Assembly (NCBI GenBank): GCA_947179485.1
Contig: OX359245.1
Coordinates: 40,225,067-40,289,066, forward strand
Direction: 5' to 3'
DNA length: 64,000 nt
DNA from: Allacma fusca
Taxonomy: Eukaryota; Arthropoda; Collembola; Symphypleona; Sminthuridae
Part shown: one piece after another, positions 47,485-63,054 of the stretch
How positions within the stretch are numbered: the first letter of the stretch is position 1
Layout: the number at the start of each line of letters is the position of its first letter
Notes under the pieces: model-generated
Seen by the model: only the letters and a program-made list of their open reading frames with translations
What the model was told of the DNA's origin: nothing
Databases searched by the model: none
Position numbers and translations under genes: made by a program

Positions 47485-49996
47485 GGTTGATTGTCTGGTC
47501 TTGTTATATAAACGGATGTTCAATGATTCACAACTTTTACTTGGTTCTGTGTTCCGTGCGTTAGCTTGGAGTGTGTGTGGCAAGCTGAATAAGCTTTAGG
47601 AAACGCTGCCATTTATACAAGCCATTATCTCAAATGTCATACATCGTTCCTTTTCCCTGGTCACATGAGATGATAAGCTCGTTTTGTTTCTGATAAGTGC
47701 CTTGGCTGAACCTGAACAAATCATCGGAATGACATGAACCAGAATAACCAGATTTCAAGTCGTAATGACGTGTTCGTGTTTCAGCATTTACTTAATTCTC
47801 GTGTCATGTACATAGTAAGCATGAATAAGACGTGCAATAAATAAATATACACCCGTGGTGTTCCGTTGGGAAACCATTTGTTTTCAACAATATTTTTGTT
47901 TTTGTGTACAACTGAATACTCCACCCAATCTTAGAGTCGAATTGTCTTTTGGGAGTTCGGAGCATTTCCTTTAAGTTGGCTCTCCCTGACTGTAGCAGCA
48001 CATCGTTGACGATACACGACCGTGCATTGGCGTTTAGAGAAACAACTACTATTTTCACGGATAACCATTTAATATCCAAAACTATAATTGCTAAAATGCA
48101 ATAATTGCGTAGCACTACCGACACAATGTATGGCGATGGAGCCATTTTTACCATAGTCAGCAAAATGGACAGAGCCGCTCTCTTATGTCAAGCATAAGGC
48201 GGTGCAATTATTTAATTTCTCGAAATCGTAGTGTGTGTTTTCATACCTATGTTTTAATTGTAAATATGGAAACGAGTAATATATATAAAAGATCGTTATT
48301 GATTGCAATGTATGTACATGGGCTGGCCTTTCTGTTAATCGAAACCCAGAAATCAGCCTTAGTAACGCTTTCTTATGTAATTTATCTCGATGAAACTGGT
48401 TTTAATAATTACTCATCTATGATAGCTGCGGTTATTCCTGGCTTGTGATGTATGAGTGAGGCACATGTGAGTTTAAATGGTAGAGTAGTTATCAGCAAGG
48501 ATTTTCCGCGGCGGAGATTCGGTTTACATATGTATATGTAATTTAATGAGGTAAAGCTAGGACACAAATGTATGTTGTTAAGCATAATTTAACGATTGAG
48601 TTGTCACGCAACGTCACAGATACTCGGAGCTTCTGATTAACCAAGTATAGTACATTTATGTAGTACACGTTTACATTTCTCGTGACGTCGTGCTTTTCAA
48701 AAGCCGTTTAAACCAGCCAAAATACTACTTACTATTCTGAGACGCCAAACCCGTCTCTTTCTTCACCATGCTTATTTAATTGGTATTTTTCTGCTTACTT
48801 GCACATTATATTGTTGTGCATGTCCTTGAAGATCAGCAACTGGAAATTTACTGGAGGAACAAAATGCTAAAAAATAAATGGTCTGCCACTGATTTTTGAT
48901 CGCATGTTTATATGTGCCGTAGATACACATGGGAGTATGTTTTACATATAGAGTGGCGAATATTTGAAATCGAATTGCACATACAAACAGTAACAATAAT
49001 CCTGGTGCATGTGGTTCATCCCTAGGAACACAGACTTCCCTGCTGCTATGTATCTGACTATGTATGCAGTTCATTGCATGTTTTTCGATTAGGACCTGCA
49101 TATATATTTGCCAATGGTTTTTTCACCTTCTTAAAAACTAAATTTAGTTGGTTTCCAGCTTTTAGAAGAGCCTGTTGGACTAGAATAAATAACTAGCGTT
49201 CGACAAAATGCTTCCTATTACTTTCTATTCGCTCTTTATAGTTTGAAACGGTGATACTCGCCTTCGTGATACACTCTAAATAAACTACAAATCTGCGAAC
49301 TGTCAACATGGTAATGTCGCAGGTGTAATTAGTCAGTGTAATGGAATCTCGGGAGATATTTGTACACGACAATTTCTTCAGCAATCCAAACCACGTTGGT
49401 CAACCAGACGCATGTAATCTCAAGTTTTATTCCCAGTTCAATATAGCTGTTTGTCTAATAGTCAAGTTTGGTTTGACGTCGGCATGGTTTTCCTGCAAGT
49501 AACTGCATATGGAAGTGTGCTGATTGTCAGCATCTTTGCGTATTTTATGGATAACAAAGCTAGGCGAGTCTTCGTACATAGAGCAGATGTGGATGGACAA
49601 TTATTATGCCCTAAACTTATACTAATTTCCTGCAAATTCAAAATCATGGCGTTGTGCGGTAAAGTCGTAACGAGTGATTTACTAATTTTGTGGAATATTG
49701 GTGAAGATTCCGTGCATTTCCAAGTTACTTGGATCGTTTTTATGTGTACATGTGCATGTATATGTCACCACCTGTTAGATTTAAATTCCAAAAATTATGT
49801 CTAATATGTACTGTAGATGAGTGAACCAAGATATGTAAGATTTTATAAAATTCAGCAACTTTTAATAACACTGATATTGTGTTGGTATAAAAAATATATT
49901 GCACATTTACAATGCAGGATTTCCCCGAAGGGTTTCTAATTAAGTATACGTTTCAGCAAATGACTTGGACGTGTTTCGGACGACCGAAAGTTTCAA

Positions 49997-50417
49997 CTAA
50001 CGTCCGAACCTTCCGTATCGCGTCGAGTCGGCACTTGACCAAGGACTCCATGCCCGGCTCTCACTATTGAACATAAACAAGAAACGTGATTAGTAAAATG
50101 ACACAATTATTCTGGCAATCACTCATGATTAGCCGCACAATATCATGTAAGGTGTTCTTACCGGTAATTTGTCATTGGACCCTCAGAGAGATACGGCATA
50201 GGCCCGTCCATTAAAGGCATTCCGAAAGGTAAAGCGCTCAAAACTCCCAGCAAGGTCAGGATAGTGATGAGGCCCAGAAACAGTGATACGACTGAAATCT
50301 ATGAATGAAAATATTATGTATTAGCAATCGCGTATTCCAAAATTCACCCGCACTTATTTTTCTAAACGTTTCCAGAATGTGACACTCGATTAAAGAACAG
50401 GTTCTCACCGATTTCAT
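49997..50417 (-). CDS. secreted amidated-peptide precursor, copy 5
   Basis: Exons 50417-50409, 50298-50162 and 50063-49997. The coding sequence is unchanged. Intron 1 has two substitutions (TCTAAACG and GACACTCG) shared with copies 6 and 7, and the initiator is of the TTCAGTTT form. Units 5 and 6 also share TTTGTCTAATAGTC near 49451. Confidence 0.75.
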
Positions 50418-52927
50418 GGTTGATTGTCTGGTCTTGTTATATAAACGGATGTTCAATGATTCACAACTTTTACTTGGTTCTGTGTTCCGTGCGTTAGCTT
50501 GGAGTGTGTGTGGCAAACTGAATAAGCTTTAGGAAACGCTGCCATTTATACAAGCCATTATCTCAAATGTCATACATCGTTCCTTTTCCCTGGTCACATG
50601 AGATGATAAGCTCGTTTTGTTTCTGATAAGTGCCTTGGCTGAACCTGAACAAATCATCGGAATGACATGAACCAGAATAACCAGATTTCAAGTCGTAATG
50701 AGGTGTTCGTGTTTCAGCATTTACTTAATTCTCGTGTCATGTACATAGTAAGCATGAATAAGACGTGCAATAAATAAATATACACCCGTGGTGTTCCGTT
50801 GGGAAACCATTTGTTTTCAACAATATTTTTGTTTTTGTGTATAACTGAATACTCCACCCAATCTTAGAGTCGAATTGTCTTTTGGGCGTTCGGAGCATTT
50901 CCTTTAAGTTGGCTCTCCCTGACTGTAGCAGCACATCGTTGACGATACACGACCGTGCATTGGCGTTTAGAGAAACAACTACTATTTTCACGGATAACCA
51001 TTTAATATCCAAAACTATAATTGCTAAAATGCAATAATTGCGTAGCACTACCGACACAATGTATGGCGATGGAGCCATTTTTACCATAGTCAGCAAAATG
51101 GACAGAGCCGCTCTCTTATGTCAAGCATAAGGCGGTGCAATTATTTAATTTCTCGAAATCGTAGTGTGTTTTCATACCTATGTTTTAATTGTAAATATGG
51201 AAACGAGTAATATATATAAAAGATCGTTATTGATTGCAATGTATGTACATGGGCTGGCCTTTCTGTTAATCGAAACCCAGAAATCAGCCTTAGTAACGCT
51301 TTCTTATGTAATTTATCTCGATGAAACTGGTTTTAATAATTACTCATCTATGATAGCTGCGGTTATTCCTGGCTTGTGATGTATGAGTGAGGCACATGTG
51401 AGTTTAAATGGTAGAGTAGTTATCAGCAAGGATTTTCCGCGGCGGAGATTCGGTTTACATATGTATATGTAATTTAATGAGGTAAAGCTAGGACACAAAT
51501 GTATGTTGTTAAGCATAATTTAACGATTGAGTTGTCACGCAACGTCACAGATACTCGGAGCTTCTGATTAACCAAGTATAGTACATTTATGTAGTACACG
51601 TTTACATTTCTCGTGACGTCGTGCTTTTCAAAAGCCGTTTAAACCAGCCAAAATACTACTTACTATTCTGAGACGCCAAACCCGTCTCTTTCTTCACCAT
51701 GCTTATTTAATTGGTATTTTTCTGCTTACTTGCACATTATATTGTTGTGCATGTCCTTGAAGATCAGCAACTGGAAATTTACTGGAGGAACAAAATGCTA
51801 AAAAATAAATGGCCTGCCACTGATTTTTGATCGCATGTTTATATGTGCCGTAGATACACATGGGAGTATGTTTTACATATAGAGTGGCGAATATTTGAAA
51901 TCGAATTGCACATACAAACAGTAACAATAATCCTGGTGCATGTGGTTCATCCCTAGGAACACAGACTTCCCTGCTGCTATGTATCTGACTATGTATGCAG
52001 TTCATTGCATGTTTTTCGATTAGGACCTGCATATATATTTGCCAATGGTTTTTTCACCTTCTTAAAAACTAAATTTAGTTGGTTTCCAGCTTTTAGAAGA
52101 GCCTGTTGGACTAGAATAAATAACTAGCGTTCGACAAAATGCTTCCTATTACTTTCTATTCGCTCTTTATAGTTTGAAACGGTGATACTCGCCTTCGTGA
52201 TACACTCTAAATAAACTACAAATCTGCGAACTGTCAACATGGTAATGTCGCAGGTGTAATTAGTCAGTGTAATGGAATCTCGGGAGATATTTGTACACGA
52301 CAATTTCTTCAGCAATCCAAACCACGTTGGTCAACCAGACGCATGTAATCTCAAGTTTTATTCCCAGTTCAATATAGCTGTTTGTCTAATAGTCAAGTTT
52401 GGTTTGACGTCGGCATGGTTTTCCTGCAAGTAACTGCATATGGAAGTGTGCTGATTGTCAGCATCTTTGCGTATTTTATGGATAACAAAGCTAGGCGAGT
52501 CTTCGTACATAGAGCAGATGTGGATGGACAATTATTATGCCCTAAACTTATACTAATTTCCTGCAAATTCAAAATCATGGCGTTGTGCGGTAAAGTCGTA
52601 ACGAGTGATTTACTAATTTTGTGGAATATTGGTGAAGATTCCGTGCATTTCCAAGTTACTTGGATCATTTTTATGTGTACATATGCATGTATATGTCACC
52701 ACCTGTTAGATTTAAATTCCAAAAATTATGTCTAATATGTACTGTAGATGAGTGAACCAAGATATGTAAGATTTTATAAAATTCAGCAACTTTTAATAAC
52801 ACTGATATTGTGTTGGTATAAAAAATATATTGCACATTTACAATGCAGGATTTCCCCGAAGGGTTTCTAATTAAGTATACGTTTCAGCAAATGACTTGGA
52901 CGTGTTTCGGACGACCGAAAGTTTCAA

Positions 52928-53348
52928 CTAACGTCCGAACCTTCCGTATCGCGTCGAGTCGGCACTTGACCAAGGACTCCATGCCCGGCTCTCACTATTG
53001 AACATAAACAAGAAACGTGATTAGTAAAATGACACAATTATTCTGGCAATCACTCATGATTAGCCGCACAATATCATGTAAGGTGTTCTTACCGGTAATT
53101 TGTCATTGGACCCTCAGAGAGATACGGCATAGGCCCGTCCATTAAAGGCATTCCGAAAGGTAAAGCGCTCAAAACTCCCAGCAAGGTCAGGATAGTGATG
53201 AGGCCCAGAAACAGTGATACGACTGAAATCTATGAATGCAAATATTATGTATTAGCAATCGCGTATTCCAAAATTCACCCGCACTTATTTTTCTAAACGT
53301 TTCCAGAATGTGACACTCGATTAAAGAACAGGTTCTCACCGATTTCAT
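52928..53348 (-). CDS. secreted amidated-peptide precursor, copy 6
   Basis: Exons 53348-53340, 53229-53093 and 52994-52928. The coding sequence is unchanged. One substitution sits in the intron-1 polypyrimidine region (GAATGCAAAT near 53234) and one in the 5' leader (GGAGTATGTG near 53433). Confidence 0.75.
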
Positions 53349-55860
53349 GGTTGATTGTCTGGTCTTGTTATATAAACGGATGTTCAATGATTCACAACTT
53401 TTACTTGGTTCTGTGTTCCGTGCGTTAGCTTGGAGTATGTGTGGCAAACTGAATAAGCTTTAGGAAACGCTGCCATTTATACAAGCCATTATCTCAAATG
53501 TCATACATCGTTCCTTTTCCCTGGTCACATGAGATGATAAGCTCGTTTTGTTTCTGATAAGTGCCTTGGCTGAACCTGAACAAATCATCGGAATTACAAG
53601 AACCAGAATAACCAGATTTCAAGTCGTAATGACGTGTTCGTGTTTCAGCATTTACTTAATTCTCGTGTCATGTGCATAGTAAGCATGAATAAGACGTGCA
53701 ATAAATAAATATACACCCGTGGTGTTCCGTTGGGAAACCATTTGTTTTCAACAATATTTTTGTTTTTGTGTATAACTGAATACTCCACCCAATCTTAGAG
53801 TCGAATTGTCTTTTGGGAGTTCGGAGCATTTCCTTTAAGTTGGCTCTCCCTGACTGTAGCAGCACATGGTTGACGATACACGACCGTGCATTGGCGTTTA
53901 GAGAAACAACTACTATTTTCACGGATAACCATTTAATATCCAAAACTATAATTGCTAAAATGCAATAATTGCGTAGCACTACCGACACAATGTATGGCGA
54001 TGGAGCCATTTTTACCATAGTCAGCAAAATGGACAGAGCCGCTCTCTGATGTCAAGCATAAGGTGGGGCAATTATTTAATTTCTCGGAATCGTAGTGTGT
54101 GTTTTCATACCTATGTTTTAATTGTAGTTATGGAAACGAGTAATATATATAACAGATCGTTATTTATTGCAATGTATGTATATGGGCTGGCCTTTCTGTT
54201 AATCGAAACCCAGAAATCAGCCTTAGTAACGCTTTCTTATGTAATTTATCTCGATGAAACTGGTTTTAATAATTACTCATCTATGATAGCTGCGGTTATT
54301 CCTGGCTTGTGATGTATGAGTGAGGCACATGTGAGTTTAAATGGTAGAGTAGTTATCAGCAAGGATTTTCCGCGGCGGAGATTCGGTTTACATATGTATA
54401 TGTAATTTAATGAGGTAAAGCTAGGACACAAATGTATGTTGTTAAGCATAATTTAACGATTGAGTTGTCACGCAACGTCACAGATACTCGGAGCTTCTGA
54501 TTAACCAAGTATAGTACATTTATGTAGTACACGTTTACATTTCTCGTGACGTCGTGCTTTTCAAAAGCCGTTTAAACCAGCCAAAATACTACTTACTATT
54601 CTGAGACGCCAAACCCGTCTCTTTCTTCACCATGCTTATTTAATTGGTATTTTTCTGCTTACTTGCACATTATATTGTTGTGCATGTCCTTGAAGATCAG
54701 CAACTGGAAATTTACTGGAGGAACAAAATGCTAAAAAATAAATGGTCTGCCACTGAATTTTGATCGCATGTTTATATGTGCCGTAGATACACATGGGAGT
54801 ATGTTTTACATATAGAGTGGCGAATATTTGAAATCGAATTGCACATACAAACAGTAACAATAATCCTGGTGCATGTGGTTCATCCCTAGGAACACAGACT
54901 TCCCTGCTGCTATGTATCTGACTATGTATGCAGTTCATTGCATGTTTTTCGATTAGGACCTGCATATATATTTGCCAATGGTTTTTTCTCCTTCTTAAAA
55001 ACTAAATTTAGTTGGTTTCCAGCTTTTAGAAGAGCCTGTTGGACTAGAATAAATAACTAGCGTTCGACAAAATGCTTCCTATTACTTTCTATTCGCTCTT
55101 TATAGTTTGAAACGGTGATACTCGCCTTCGTGATACACTCTAAATAAACTAGAAATCTGCGAACTGTCGACATGGTAATGTCGCAGGTGTAATTAGTCAG
55201 TGTAATGGAATCTCGGGAGATATTTGTACACGACAATTTCTTCAGCAATCCAAACCACGTTGGTCAACCAGACGCATGTAATCTCAAGTTTTATTCCCAG
55301 TTCAATATAGCTGTTTGACTAATAGTCAAGTTTGGTTTGACGTCGGCATGGTTTTCCTGCAAGTAACTGCATATGGAAGTGTGCTGATTGTCAGCATCTA
55401 TGCGCATTTTATGGATAACAAAGCTAGGCGAGTCTTCGTACATAGAGCAGATGTGGATGGACAATTATTATGCCCTAAACTTATACTAATTTCCTGCAAG
55501 TTCAAAATTATGGCGTTGTGCGGTAAAGTCGTAACGAGTGATTTACTAATTTTGTGGAATATTGGTGAAGATTCCGTGCATTTCCAAGTTACTTGGATCG
55601 TTTTTATGTGTACATATGCATGTATATGTCACCACCTGTTAGATTTAAATTCCAAAAATTATGTCTAATATGTACTGTAGATGAGTGAACCAAGATATGT
55701 AAGATTTTATAAAATTCAGCAACTTTTAATAACACTGATATTGTGTTGGTATAAAAAATATATTGCACATTTACAATGCAGGATTTCCCCGAAGGGTTTC
55801 TTATTAAGTATACGTTTCAGCAAATGACTTGGACGTGTTTCGGACGACCGAAAGTTTCAA

Positions 55861-56281
55861 CTAACGTCCGAACCTTCCGTATCGCGTCGAGTCGGCACTT
55901 GACCAAGGACTCCATGCCCGGCTCTCACTATTGAACATAAACAAGAAACGTGATTAGTAAAATGACACAATTATTCTGGCAATCACTCATGATTAGCCGC
56001 ACAATATCATGTAAGGTGTTCTTACCGGTAATTTGTCATTGGACCCTCAGAGAGATACGGCATAGGCCCGTCCATTAAAGGCATTCCGAAAGGTAAAGCG
56101 CTCAAAACTCCCAGCAAGGTCAGGATAGTGATGAGGCCCAGAAACAGTGATACGACTGAAATCTATGAATGAAAATATTATGTATTAGCAATCGCGTATT
56201 CCAAAATTCACCCGCACTTATTTTTCTAAACGTTTCCAGAAAGTGACACTCGATTAAAGAACAGGTTCTCACCGATTTCAT
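55861..56281 (-). CDS. secreted amidated-peptide precursor, copy 7
   Basis: Exons 56281-56273, 56162-56026 and 55927-55861. The coding sequence is unchanged. An intron-1 substitution (AGAAAGTGACAC near 56238) and a 3'-flank change (TTTCTTATTAAG near 55798) mark this copy. Confidence 0.75.
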
Positions 56282-58793
56282 GGTTGATTGTCTGGTCTTG
56301 TTATATAAACGGATGTTCAATGATTCACAACTTTTACTTGGTTCTGTGTTCCGTGCGTTAGCTTGGAGTGTGTGTGGCAAACTGAATAAGCTTTAGGAAA
56401 CGCTGCCATTTATACAAGCCATTATCTCAAATGTCATACATCGTTCCTTTTCCCTGGTCACATGAGATGATAAGCTCGTTTTGTTTCTGATAAGTGCCTT
56501 GGCTGAACCTGAACAAATCATCGGAATGACATGAACCAGAATAACCAGATTTCAAGTCGTAATGAGGTGTTCGTGTTTCAGCATTTACTTAATTCTCGTG
56601 TCATGTACATAGTAAGCATGAATAAGACGTGCAATAAATAAATATACACCCGTGGTGTTCCGTTGGGAAACCATTTGTTTTCAACAATATTTTTGTTTTT
56701 GTGTATAACTGAATACTCCACCCAATCTTAGAGTCGAATTGTCTTTTGGGCGTTCGGAGCATTTCCTTTAAGTTGGCTCTCCTTGACTGTAGCAGCACAT
56801 GGTTGACGATACACGACCGTGCATTGGCGTTTAGAGAAACAACTACTATTTTCACGGATAACCATTTAATATCCAAAACTATAATTGCTAAAATGCAATA
56901 ATTGCGTAGCACTACCGACACAATGTATGGCGATGGAGCCATTTTTACCATAGTCAGCAAAATGGACAGAGCCGCTCTCTTATGTCAAGCATAAGGCGGT
57001 GCAATTATTTAATTTCTCGAAATCGTAGTGTGTGTTTTCATACCTATGTTTGAATTGTAAATATGGAAACGAGTAATATATATAAAAGATCGTTATTTAT
57101 TGCAATGTATGGATATGGGCTGGCCTTTCTGTTAATTGAAACCCAGAAATCAGCCTTAGTAACGCTTTCTTATGTAATTTATCTCGATGAAACTGGTTTT
57201 AACAATTACTCATCTATGATAGCTGCGGTTATTCCTGGCTTGTGATGTTTGAGTGAGGCACATGTGAGTTTAAATGGTAGAGTAGTTATCAGCAAGGATT
57301 TTCCGCGGCGGAGATTCGGTTTACATATGTATATGTAATTTAATGAGGTAAAGCTAGGACACAAATATATGTTGTTAAGCATAATTTAACGATTGAGTTG
57401 TCACGCAACGTCACAGATACTCGGAGCTTCTGATTAACCAAGTATAGTACATTTATGTAGTACACGTTTACATTTCTCGTGACGTCGTGCTTTTCAAAAG
57501 CCGTTTAAACCAGCCAAAATACTACTTACTATTCTGAGACGCCAAACCCGTCTCTTTCTTCACCATGCTTATTTAATTGGTATTTTTCTGCTTACTTGCA
57601 CATTATATTGTTGTGCATGTCCTTGAAGATCAGCAACTGGAAATTTACTGGAGGAACAAAATGCTAAAAAATAAATGGTCTGCCACTGATTTTTGATCGC
57701 ATGTTTATATGTGCCGTAGATACACATGGGAGTATGTTTTACATATAGAGTGGCGAATATTTGAAATCGAATTGCACATACAAACAGTAACAATAATCCT
57801 GGTGCATGTGGTTCATCCCTAGGAACACAGACTTCCCTGCTGCTATGTATCTGACTATGTATGCAGTTCATTGCATGTTTTTCGATAAGGACCTGCATAT
57901 ATATTTGCCAATGGTTTTTTCGCCATCTTAAGAACTAAATTTAGTTGGTTTCCAGTTTTTAGAAGAGCCTGTTAGACTAGAATAAATAACTAGCGTTCGA
58001 CAAAATGCTTCTCATTACTTTCTATTCGCTCTTTATAGTTTGAAACGGTGATACTCGCCTTCGTGATGCACTCTCAATAAACTAGAAATCTGCGATCTGT
58101 CGAAATGGTAATGTCGCAGGTGTAATTAGTCAGTGTATAGGAATCTCGGGAGATATTTGTACACGACAATTTCTTCAGCAATCCGAACCACGTTGGTCAA
58201 TTAGACGCATGTAATCTCAAGTTTTATTCCCAGTTCAATATAGCTGTTTGACTAATAGTCAAGTTTGGTTTGACGTCGGCATGGTTTTCCTGCAAGTAAC
58301 TGCATATGGAAGTGTGCTGATTGTCAGCATCTATGCGCAGTTTATGGATAACAAAGCTAGGCGAGTCTTCGTACATAGAGCAGATGTGGATGGATAATTA
58401 TTATGCCCTAAACTTATACTAATTTCCTGCCAATTCAAAATCATGGCGTTGTGCGGTAAAGTCGTAACGAGTGATTTACTAATTTTGTGGAATATTGGTG
58501 AAGATTCCGTGCATTTCCAAGTTACTTGGATCGTTTTTATGTGTACATATGCATGTAAATGTCACCACCTGTTAGATTTAAATTCCAAAAATTATGTCTA
58601 ATATGTACTGTAGATGAGTGAACCAAGATATGTAAGATTTTATAAAATTCAGCAACTTTTAATAACACTGATATTGTGTTGGTATAAAAAATATATTGCA
58701 CATTTACAATGCAGGATTTCCCTGAAGGGTTTCTAATTAAGTATACGTTTCAGCAAATGACTTGGACGTGTTTCGGACGACCGAAAGTTTCAA

Positions 58794-59214
58794 CTAACGT
58801 CCGAACCTTCCGTATCGCGTCGAGTCGGCACTTGACCAAGGACTCCATGCCCGGCTCTCACTATTGAACATAAACAAGAAACGTGATTAGTAAAATGACA
58901 CAATTATTCTGGCAATCACTCATGATTAGCCGCACAATATCATGTAAGGTGTTCTTACCGGTAATTTGTCATTGGACCCTCAGAGAGATACGGCATAGGG
59001 CCGTCCATTAAAGGCATTCCGAAAGGTAAAGCGCTCAAAACTCCCAGCAAGGTCAGGATAGTGATGAGGCTCAGAAACAGTGATACGACTGAAATCTATG
59101 AATGAAAATATTATGTATTAGCAATCGCGTATTCCAAAATTCACCCGCACTTATTTTTCGAAACGTTTCCAGAATGTGACACTCGATTAAAGAACAGGTT
59201 CTCACCGATTTCAT
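58794..59214 (-). CDS. secreted amidated-peptide precursor, copy 8
   Basis: Exons 59214-59206, 59095-58959 and 58860-58794. Exon 2 has Gly12 to Ser in the hydrophobic core of the signal peptide (GAGGCTCAG on the plus strand) and a silent change at the Gly codon of the Asp-Gly-Pro-Met segment (GGGCCGTCC near 58998). The predicted mature peptide is identical. A 5'-leader change (GTTTCGTGC near 59282) is also present. Confidence 0.75.
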
Positions 59215-61724
59215 GGTTGATTGTCTGGTCTTGTTATATAAACGGATGTTCAATGATTCACAACTTTTACTTGGTTCTGTGTTTCGTGCGTTAGCTTGGA
59301 GTGTGTGTGGCAAACTGAATAAGCTTTAGGAAACGCTGCCATTTATACAAGCCATTATCTCAAATGTCATACATCGTTCCTTTTCCCTGGTCACATGAGA
59401 TGATAAGCTCGTTTTGTTTCTGATAAGTGCTCTGGCTGAACCTGAACAAATCATCGGAATTACAAGAACCAGAATAACCAGATTTCAAGTCGTAATGACG
59501 TGTTCGTGTTTCAGCATTTACTTAATTCTCGTGTCATGTTCATAGTAAGCATGAATAAGACGTGCAATAAATAAATATACACCCGTGGTGTTCCGTTGGG
59601 AAACCATTTGTTTTCAACAATATTTTTGTTTTTGTGTATAACTGAATACTCCACCCAATCTTAGAGTCGAATTGTCTTTTGGGCGTTCGGAGCATTTCCT
59701 TTAAGTTGGCTCTCCCTGACTGTAGCAGCACATGGTTGACGATACACGACCGTGCATTGGCGTTTAGAGAAACAACTACTATTTTCACGGATAACCATTT
59801 AATATCCAAAACTATAATTGCTAAAATGCAATAATTGCGTAGCACTACCGACACAATGTATGGCGATGGAGCCATTTTTACCATAGTCAGCAAAATGGAC
59901 AGAGCCGCTCTCTGATGTCAAGCATAAGGCGGTGCAATTATTTAATTTCTCGAAATCGTAGTGTGTGTTTTCATACCTATGTTTTAATTGTAGTTATGGA
60001 AACGAGTAATATATAACAGATCGTTATTTATTGCAATGTATGTATATGGGCTGGCCTTTCTGTTAATCGAAACCCAGAAATCAGCCTTAGTAACGCTTTC
60101 TTATGTAATTTATCTCGATGAAACTGGTTTTAATAATTACTCATCTATGATAGCTGCGGTTATTCCTGGCTTGTGATGTATGAGTGAGGCACATGTGAGT
60201 TTAAATGGTAGAGTAGTTATCAGCAAGGATTTTCCGCGGCGGAGATTCGGTTTACATATGTATATGTAATTTAATGAGGTAAAGCTAGGACACAAATGTA
60301 TGTTGTTAAGCATAATTTAACGATTGAGTTGTCACGCAACGTCACAGATACTCGGAGCTTCTGATTAACCAAGTATAGTACATTTATGTAGTACACGTTT
60401 ACATTTCTCGTGACGTCGTGCTTTTCAAAAGCCGTTTAAACCAGCCAAAATACTACTTACTATTCTGAGACGCCAAACCCGTCTCTTTCTTCACCATGCT
60501 TATTTAATTGGTATTTTTCTGCTTACTTGCACATTATATTGTTGTGCATGTCCTTGAAGATCAGCAACTGGAAATTTACTGGAGGAACAAAATGCTAAAA
60601 AATAAATGGTCTGCCACTGAATTTTGATCGCATGTTTATATGTGCCGTAGATACACATGGGAGTATGTTTTACATATAGAGTGGCGAATATTTGAAATCG
60701 AATTGCACATACAAACAGTAACAATAATCCTGGTGCATGTGGTTCATCCCTAGGAACACAGACTTCCCTGCTGCTATGTATCTGACTATGTATGCAGCTC
60801 ATTGCATGTTTTTCGATTAGGACCTGCATATATATTTGCCAATGGTTTTTTCTCCTTCTTAAAAACTAAATTTAGTTGGTTTCCAGCTTTTAGAAGAGCC
60901 TGTTGGACTAGAATAAATAACTAGCGTTCGACAAAATGCTTCCTATTACTTTCTATTCGCTCTTTATAGTTTGAAACGGTGATACTCGCCTTCGTGATAC
61001 ACTCTAAATAAACTAGAAATCTGCGAACTGTCGACATGGTAATGTCGCAGGTGTAATTAGTCAGTGTAATGGAATCTCGGGAGATATTTGTACACGACAA
61101 TTTCTTCAGCAATCCAAACCACGTTGGTCAACCAGACGCATGTAATCTCAAGTTTTATTCCCAGTTCAATATAGCTGTTTGACTAATAGTCAAGTTTGGT
61201 TTGACGTCGGCATGGTTTTCCTGCAAGTAACTGCATATGGAAGTGTGCTGATTGTCAGCATCTATGCGCATTTTATGGATAACAAAGCTAGGCGAGTCTT
61301 CGTACATAGAGCAGATGTGGATGGACAATTATTATGCCCTAAACTTATACTAATTTCCTGCAAATTCAAAATCATGGCGTTGTGCGGTAAAGTCGTAACG
61401 AGTGATTTACTAATTTTGTGGAATATTGGTGAAGATTCCGTGCATTTCCAAGTTACTTGGATCGTTTTTATGTGTACATGTGCATGTATATGTCACCACC
61501 TGTTAGATTTAAATTCCAAAAATTATGTCTAATATGTACTGTAGATGAGTGAACCAAGATATGTAAGATTTTATAAAATTCAGCAACTTTTAATAACACT
61601 GATATTGTGTTGGTATAAAAAATATATTGCACATTTACAATGCAGGATTTCCCCGAAGGGTTTCTAATTAAGTATACGTTTCAGCAAATGACTTGGACGT
61701 GTTTCGGACGACCGAAAGTTTCAA

Positions 61725-62145
61725 CTAACGTCCGAACCTTCCGTATCGCGTCGAGTCGGCACTTGACCAAGGACTCCATGCCCGGCTCTCACTATTGAAC
61801 ATAAACAAGAAACGTGATTAGTAAAATGACACAATTATTCTGGCAATCACTCGTGATTAGCCGCACAATATCATGTAAGGTGTTCTTACCGGTAATTTGT
61901 CATTGGACCCTCAGAGAGATACGGCATAGGCCCGTCCATTAAAGGCATTCCGAAAGGTAAAGCGCTCAAAACTCCCAGCAAGGTCAGGATAGTGATGAGG
62001 CTCAGAAACAGTGATACGACTGAAATCTATGAATGAAAATATTATGTATTAGCAATCGCGTATTCCAAAATTCACCCGCACTTATTTTTCGAAACGTTTC
62101 CAGAATGTGACACTCGATTAAAGAACAGGTTCTCACCGATTTCAT
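61725..62145 (-). CDS. secreted amidated-peptide precursor, copy 9
   Basis: Exons 62145-62137, 62026-61890 and 61791-61725. It shares the Gly12-to-Ser signal-peptide variant with copy 8 but not its silent change. One substitution lies in intron 2 (CTCGTGATTAG near 61850). The mature peptide is identical to the others. Confidence 0.75.
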
Positions 62146-63054
62146 GGTTGATTGTCTGGTCTTGTTATATAAACGGATGTTCAATGATTCACAACTTTTA
62201 CTTGGTTCTGTGTTCCGTGCGTTAGCTTGGAGTGTGTGTGGCAAACTGAATAAGCTTTAGGAAACGCTGCCATTTATACAAGCCATTATCTCAAATGTCA
62301 TACATCGTTCCTTTTCCCTGGTCACATGAGATGATAAGCTCGTTTTGTTTCTGATAAGTGCCTTGGCTGAACCTGAACAAATCATCGGAATGACATGAAC
62401 CAGAATAACCAGATTTCAAGTCGTAATGAGGTGTTCGTGTTTCAGCATTTACTTAATTCTCGTGTCATGTACATAGTAAGCATGAATAAGACGTGCAATA
62501 AATAAATATACACCCGTGGTGTTCCGTTGGGAAACCATTTGTTTTCAACAATATTTTTGTTTTTGTGTACAACTGAATACTCCACCCAATCTTAGAGTCG
62601 AATTGTCTTTTGGGCGTTCGGAGCATTTCCTTTAAGTTGGCTCTCCCTGACTGTAGCAGCACATCGTTGACGATACACGACCGTGCATTGGCGTTTAGAG
62701 AAACAACTACTATTTTCACGGATAACCATTTAATATCCAAAACTATAATTGCTAAAATGCAATAATTGCGTAGCACTACCGACACAATGTATGGCGATGG
62801 AGCCATTTTTACCATAGTCAGCAAAATGGACAGAGCCGCTCTCTTATGTCAAGCATAAGGCGGTGCAATTATTTAATTTCTCGAAATCGTAGTGTGTGTT
62901 TTCATACCTATGTTTGAATTGTAAATATGGAAACGAGTAATATATATAAAAGATCGTTATTTATTGCAATGTATGGATATGGGCTGGCCTTTCTGTTAAT
63001 TGAAACCCAGAAATCAGCCTTAGTAACGCTTTCTTATGTAATTTATCTCGATGA